Origin: JACMLD01 sp044227095
GTDB lineage: Bacteria > Bacteroidota > Bacteroidia > Chitinophagales > Chitinophagaceae
DNA length: 64,000 bases
Assembly (NCBI GenBank): GCA_044227095.1
Contig: JBGAFV010000001.1
Coordinates: forward strand, 4,092,001-4,156,000
Direction: 5' to 3'
The position numbers and the translations under genes are program-made. The notes beneath the pieces are model-generated. The model had not been told where the DNA came from and searched no databases. It worked only from the letters and a program-made list of their open reading frames with translations. Positions 61,001-64,000 of this stretch are shown here, in pieces; position 1 is the stretch's first letter, and every line of letters begins with the position of its first letter.

Positions 61001-62589
61001 ATCGGAGGGTTAGTTACCTGTGCAAACAATTGCTTGAAGTAACTGCTGATATGTTGTGGTTGATCGCTTAATACAGCAAGAGGTATATCTGTTCCCATAG
61101 AACCAATTGGTTCTTTACCATCTAGTGCCATTGGCTTGATAATGGTATCTACATCTTCTGCGCTGTACCCAAAAGCTTTTTGATACCTTGATATCGATGT
61201 ATCAGAAAGATGCGTAAAAGCAACCCTCGGTTCATCCAATTCTTCAAGACGGATTTTATATTGATTAAGCCAATCTCCGTAAGGTTTTTGCGAGCAGATT
61301 TTTGCTTTTAACTCATCATCGCTAATGATACGCCCCTGCTCCATGTCTACCACAAACATTTTACCGGGTTGAAGACGGCCTTTCTCAATAACCATACTTT
61401 GATCAACAGTTAACACACCGGCTTCTGAAGCCATAATAACCCTGTCGTCGTTAGTAACGCAATATCTTGATGGACGAAGACCGTTCCTGTCAAGCGTGGC
61501 GCCGATCATTTTTCCATCAGTAAAAGATATAGAAGCTGGCCCATCCCACGGCTCCATAATAGATGCATGGTATTCGTAAAAAGCTTTCTTAACAGGATCC
61601 ATCTGATCATTAGCATCCCATGCTTCAGGAATCAACATCATCATAACATGCGGTAATGATCTGCCTGTGAAAGTTAGCAGTTCAATCATATTATCGAGAC
61701 AAGCAGAGTCTGACTGACCGGCTGTAATAATCGGCAATAGTATTTCCATTTCTTCTTTTGTAAAAAATGGAGATGAAAATGCATGTTCGCTGGATTTCAG
61801 CCAATTGAGATTTCCTTGAAGCGTATTAATTTCACCATTGTGTGCGATATAACGGAATGGTTGCGCTAATTTCCATGAAGGAAATGTATTGGTAGCAAAT
61901 CTTGAATGCACCAGGCCAAATGCTGAAACAATTCTTTTATTTCCTAAGTCAGGAAAATACTTGCGAACCTGCAAACTGGTAAGCTGTCCTTTATAAACAA
62001 CTGTTTTATAAGAAAGCGATGCTACATAAAATCCAATAGCATCTTTTTTTACTGAATTATTGATTGTATGACTTGCATAATTGCGCAGCACAAACAATTT
62101 GCGTTCAAAATCATCAGGGTTTGAAATATGATCAGGGCAGGCAATAAAAACATGTTCCATTTCTGGTTCTACACTCAGTGCTGTTGGGCCTATATCTTCC
62201 CTGTTTACCGGTACTTTGCGATAACCGATTACTTCCAAACCCAATTTTTCTGCAGAGCGATTAAAAATGTCACGGCATTCTTCGCGAAGCCTTATTTCCT
62301 GCGGGAAAAAAATTACACCCACTCCATACCTCCCAAACGATGGGAGATGTATGCCAAGTTTGATACATTCATCAAAGAAAAACTCATGCGGGGTTTGAAT
62401 CATTAATCCGGCGCCATCACCAGTATTGTTTTCGCAACCGCAAGCGCCACGGTGCTCCATGTTTTCCAGCACTGTTAGTGCATCAGATACAATCTGGTGG
62501 CTTTTGTTTCCTTTGATATTGGCGACAAACCCAATACCACACGCATCATGTTCAAATTCGGGAGAGTATAAACCAGTAGTGCTTGCCAT
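58069..62589 (-). CDS. gltB: Glutamate synthase large subunit
   Basis: 1506 residues. A 16-residue propeptide precedes the catalytic Cys17 in '[10 protein letters not shown]', which becomes the N-terminus after cleavage and starts the glutamine amidotransferase domain. The central and FMN-binding domains follow ('[16 protein letters not shown]', '[43 protein letters not shown]', '[34 protein letters not shown]'). The 3Fe-4S cluster ligands are in '[15 protein letters not shown]'. The C-terminal GXGXG beta-helix is present ('[35 protein letters not shown]'). Full family length. First gene of the gltBD operon; its product makes glutamate from glutamine and 2-oxoglutarate. Confidence 0.98.
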   Translation of the reverse strand: [1506 protein letters not shown]

Positions 62590-62760
62590 GGTTAAGACAG
62601 TTTTGTTAGAAAAAATTCAATAAATAAGCAGTTTTCCGAAAGGATTACAAATAGCAAGCAAGCAACCCTTTAAAAATACAAAGAAATAAACAAATTTAGC
62701 TCCATTTGTACGAATTATTTTCGCACTATATGTTAGTAAATCTACAGACTTAGTAACAAC

Positions 62761-62790
62761 AAAAAACCCCGATAAGTTTATCGGGGTTTT
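62761..62790 (-). terminator. Terminator of the OmpA/TSP3 gene
   Basis: AAAACCCCGATAA (62763-62775) pairs perfectly with TTATCGGGGTTTT (62778-62790); the A run to the left forms the T run for leftward transcription. It lies 20 bases past the stop at 62811 and just upstream of gltB. Confidence 0.93.
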
Positions 62791-62810
62791 GAAGAAACTA
62801 AATTCTTTAT

Positions 62811-64000
62811 TTAGATATATTTAGGAATCAAAACAACACGTCTGTTCTGAGCTTTTCCTTTAGCAGTTTTATTGCTTGTTACAGGCTTGGTATCTCCAAA
62901 TCCTGCTGCACTCATGCGACTAGCATCGATACCTGCTTTTTTGGTAAGATAATCCTGCACTGCTTTTGCTCGCTGTTCACTCAAAAGTTGGTTTTTTTCT
63001 GGTTTACCTGAATTATCAGTGTGGCCTTCAATATCCAATTTGAGATCTGGGTCAGCTTTCAAAATAGCAGCAACATTATTCAAAGATTTATATGAAGCTG
63101 ATAAAAGTTTAGCGCTACCTGTTGCAAAAAGGATTTGTTTAGCGCTTGCAGCTACTTTCTTCACTACTTCTTCTTTAACTACCGGGCAACCGTTGTTTTC
63201 TTTTACACCAGCAACAGTAGGACATTTATCTTCCTCATCGTTTACACCATCATTATCTGAATCTGGTATTGGGCATCCCTGATATTTTGCAGTACCTGCA
63301 ACTGCGGGACATTTATCTTCTTCATCATTAACACCATCTCCATCAGTATCTGGTATTGGGCATCCCTGGTATTTTGCAATACCAAAAGCATTAGGGCATT
63401 TATCATCTTTATCTGAAATACCATCATTGTCTGAATCTGGACAACCATTAAATTTTGCAAGACCGGCTACATCAGGACATGCATCAAGGCTATCAACCAC
63501 TCCATCATTATCACGATCTTTAACAACAGTAACAGGTATTGGTGGTGGCGGAGGTGCTACTTTAGGTGCTTTGGGAGAAGAAATGTTTTCAGTTATTCCA
63601 AAAGAATAAAAGAGGTTATCGTCTAATCTTGCTTTATCAAGGCTAACACGGTAATTACCCTGGAGAAAAATATAAGTTGTACTTGCAAGGTTTATCTGTA
63701 AACCAAGACCCAAAGGAGCATAAGGAGCAACTTTACCGGCATAAGTACCGCCGCCAAGACCAGCGCTGATAAAAGGATTAAAAGTATGATCATCACTTAA
63801 AAGTCTTGCATGCAAAGAAGCTTCCAACTCATTGCTATAACTGTTTGAAGAAGAAGAGACGCCGCCTTTGTTATAATCAGTAAACAACCCATTGTAACGG
63901 GCAGAGAAGTCAACATGTTTTGTAATCCCTTTCCAGTACATTAAAGAGAAACCAATATCGAGCCTGCTAAAAGAACTAAAATTTTTGTTTTTAAAAACAT
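62811..64000 (-). CDS. OmpA-family protein with TSP type-3 repeats, 5' end outside the window
   Basis: The frame stays open from the stop at 62811 to the window edge at 64000 and upstream codons are barrel-like ('FSRLDIGFSLMYWKGITK'), so the ATG at 63941 is probably internal. Visible parts, N to C: an eight-stranded OmpA-like barrel ('HARLLSDDHTFNPFISAGLGGGTYAG...'); a Pro-rich linker; about five TSP3 calcium-binding repeats ('DSDNDGVNDEEDKCP...GCP'); and an OmpA C-terminal peptidoglycan-binding domain ('IEGHTDNSGKPEKNQLLSEQRAKAVQDYL...AAGFGDTKPV...QNRRVVL'). It ties the outer membrane to the peptidoglycan. Highly typical of the phylum. Partial. Confidence 0.93.
   Translation of the reverse strand, partial: VFKNKNFSSFSRLDIGFSLMYWKGITKHVDFSARYNGLFTDYNKGGVSSSSNSYSNELEASLHARLLSDDHTFNPFISAGLGGGTYAGKVAPYAPLGLGLQINLASTTYIFLQGNYRVSLDKARLDDNLFYSFGITENISSPKAPKVAPPPPPIPVTVVKDRDNDGVVDSLDACPDVAGLAKFNGCPDSDNDGISDKDDKCPNAFGIAKYQGCPIPDTDGDGVNDEEDKCPAVAGTAKYQGCPIPDSDNDGVNDEEDKCPTVAGVKENNGCPVVKEEVVKKVAASAKQILFATGSAKLLSASYKSLNNVAAILKADPDLKLDIEGHTDNSGKPEKNQLLSEQRAKAVQDYLTKKAGIDASRMSAAGFGDTKPVTSNKTAKGKAQNRRVVLIPKYI

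Noticed and set aside
1..64000. CRISPR arrays, riboswitches and phage genes
   Set aside because: No regularly spaced direct repeats, no recognisable conserved riboswitch core, and no phage structural or integrase genes were seen on reading both strands.

Overview
The window reads as chromosomal DNA of a low-GC Bacteroidota, most likely family Chitinophagaceae. The signs are: two secreted proteins ending in the type IX secretion (T9SS) type B 'gliding motility-associated' C-terminal domain; many beta-barrel proteins with signal peptides ending in an Ala-Gln cut site; YceI/DoxX/YHS, NRDE, DUF6089, DUF1343 and DUF3347 proteins; and -7 boxes of the TAnnTTTG type, best seen at the tRNA-His gene. 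The genus cannot be fixed from the sequence alone.

Layout. 1-7.4 kb: the tail of an NTF2-like protein, an unknown gene coupled to an ACT-domain gene, then small membrane proteins and a lipoprotein, with two decayed genes (an RDD-type membrane protein at 4661-5117 and a frameshifted membrane protein at 6802-7421) around a serine hydrolase and a VOC protein. 7.5-13.4 kb: a secreted amidohydrolase, a YcxB-like protein, an orphan response regulator, an acyltransferase and a DUF3347 protein, interleaved with several families of palindromic interspersed repeats. 13.4-19 kb: an ABC-F ATPase, a BON lipoprotein with a BON/SH3-like partner, and a patatin fused to an outer-membrane barrel. 19-26.4 kb: histidine-degradation enzymes HutG and HutI around a large T9SS-exported M43-type metalloprotease, plus an aldose-epimerase-like protein. 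26.5-37.2 kb: a DEAD-box helicase; a pair of overlapping tiny ORFs before a strong terminator; a tightly overlapping four-gene operon (DinB-like, NRDE, ATP-grasp, LysE); YceI/DoxX/YHS; a CCG-type Fe-S protein; DUF1343. 37.2-43 kb: a TonB-receptor-like barrel, then an IS1595-type insertion region with flanking small genes, and DUF445. 43-51.5 kb: tRNA-His, the tail-specific protease Prc, an SBBP-repeat T9SS substrate and a GMC dehydrogenase with its small subunit. 51.7-64 kb: rimO, then a nitrogen-assimilation block on the minus strand (gltB, gltD, amt and a porin-like barrel), and an OmpA/TSP3 protein running off the right edge.

The clearest functional unit is the nitrogen block: Amt brings in ammonium, which feeds the glutamine used by the GltBD glutamate synthase, and a beta-barrel next to amt may be the outer-membrane path. 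The hut genes would feed glutamate and ammonia or formamide into the same pool. No CRISPR array, prophage, secondary-metabolite cluster or recognisable defence island was seen. The least explained parts are the nested palindromic repeats at 8-10.5 kb, the tiny ORF pair at 28.07-28.2 kb, and the possible composite boundaries of the IS1595 region.
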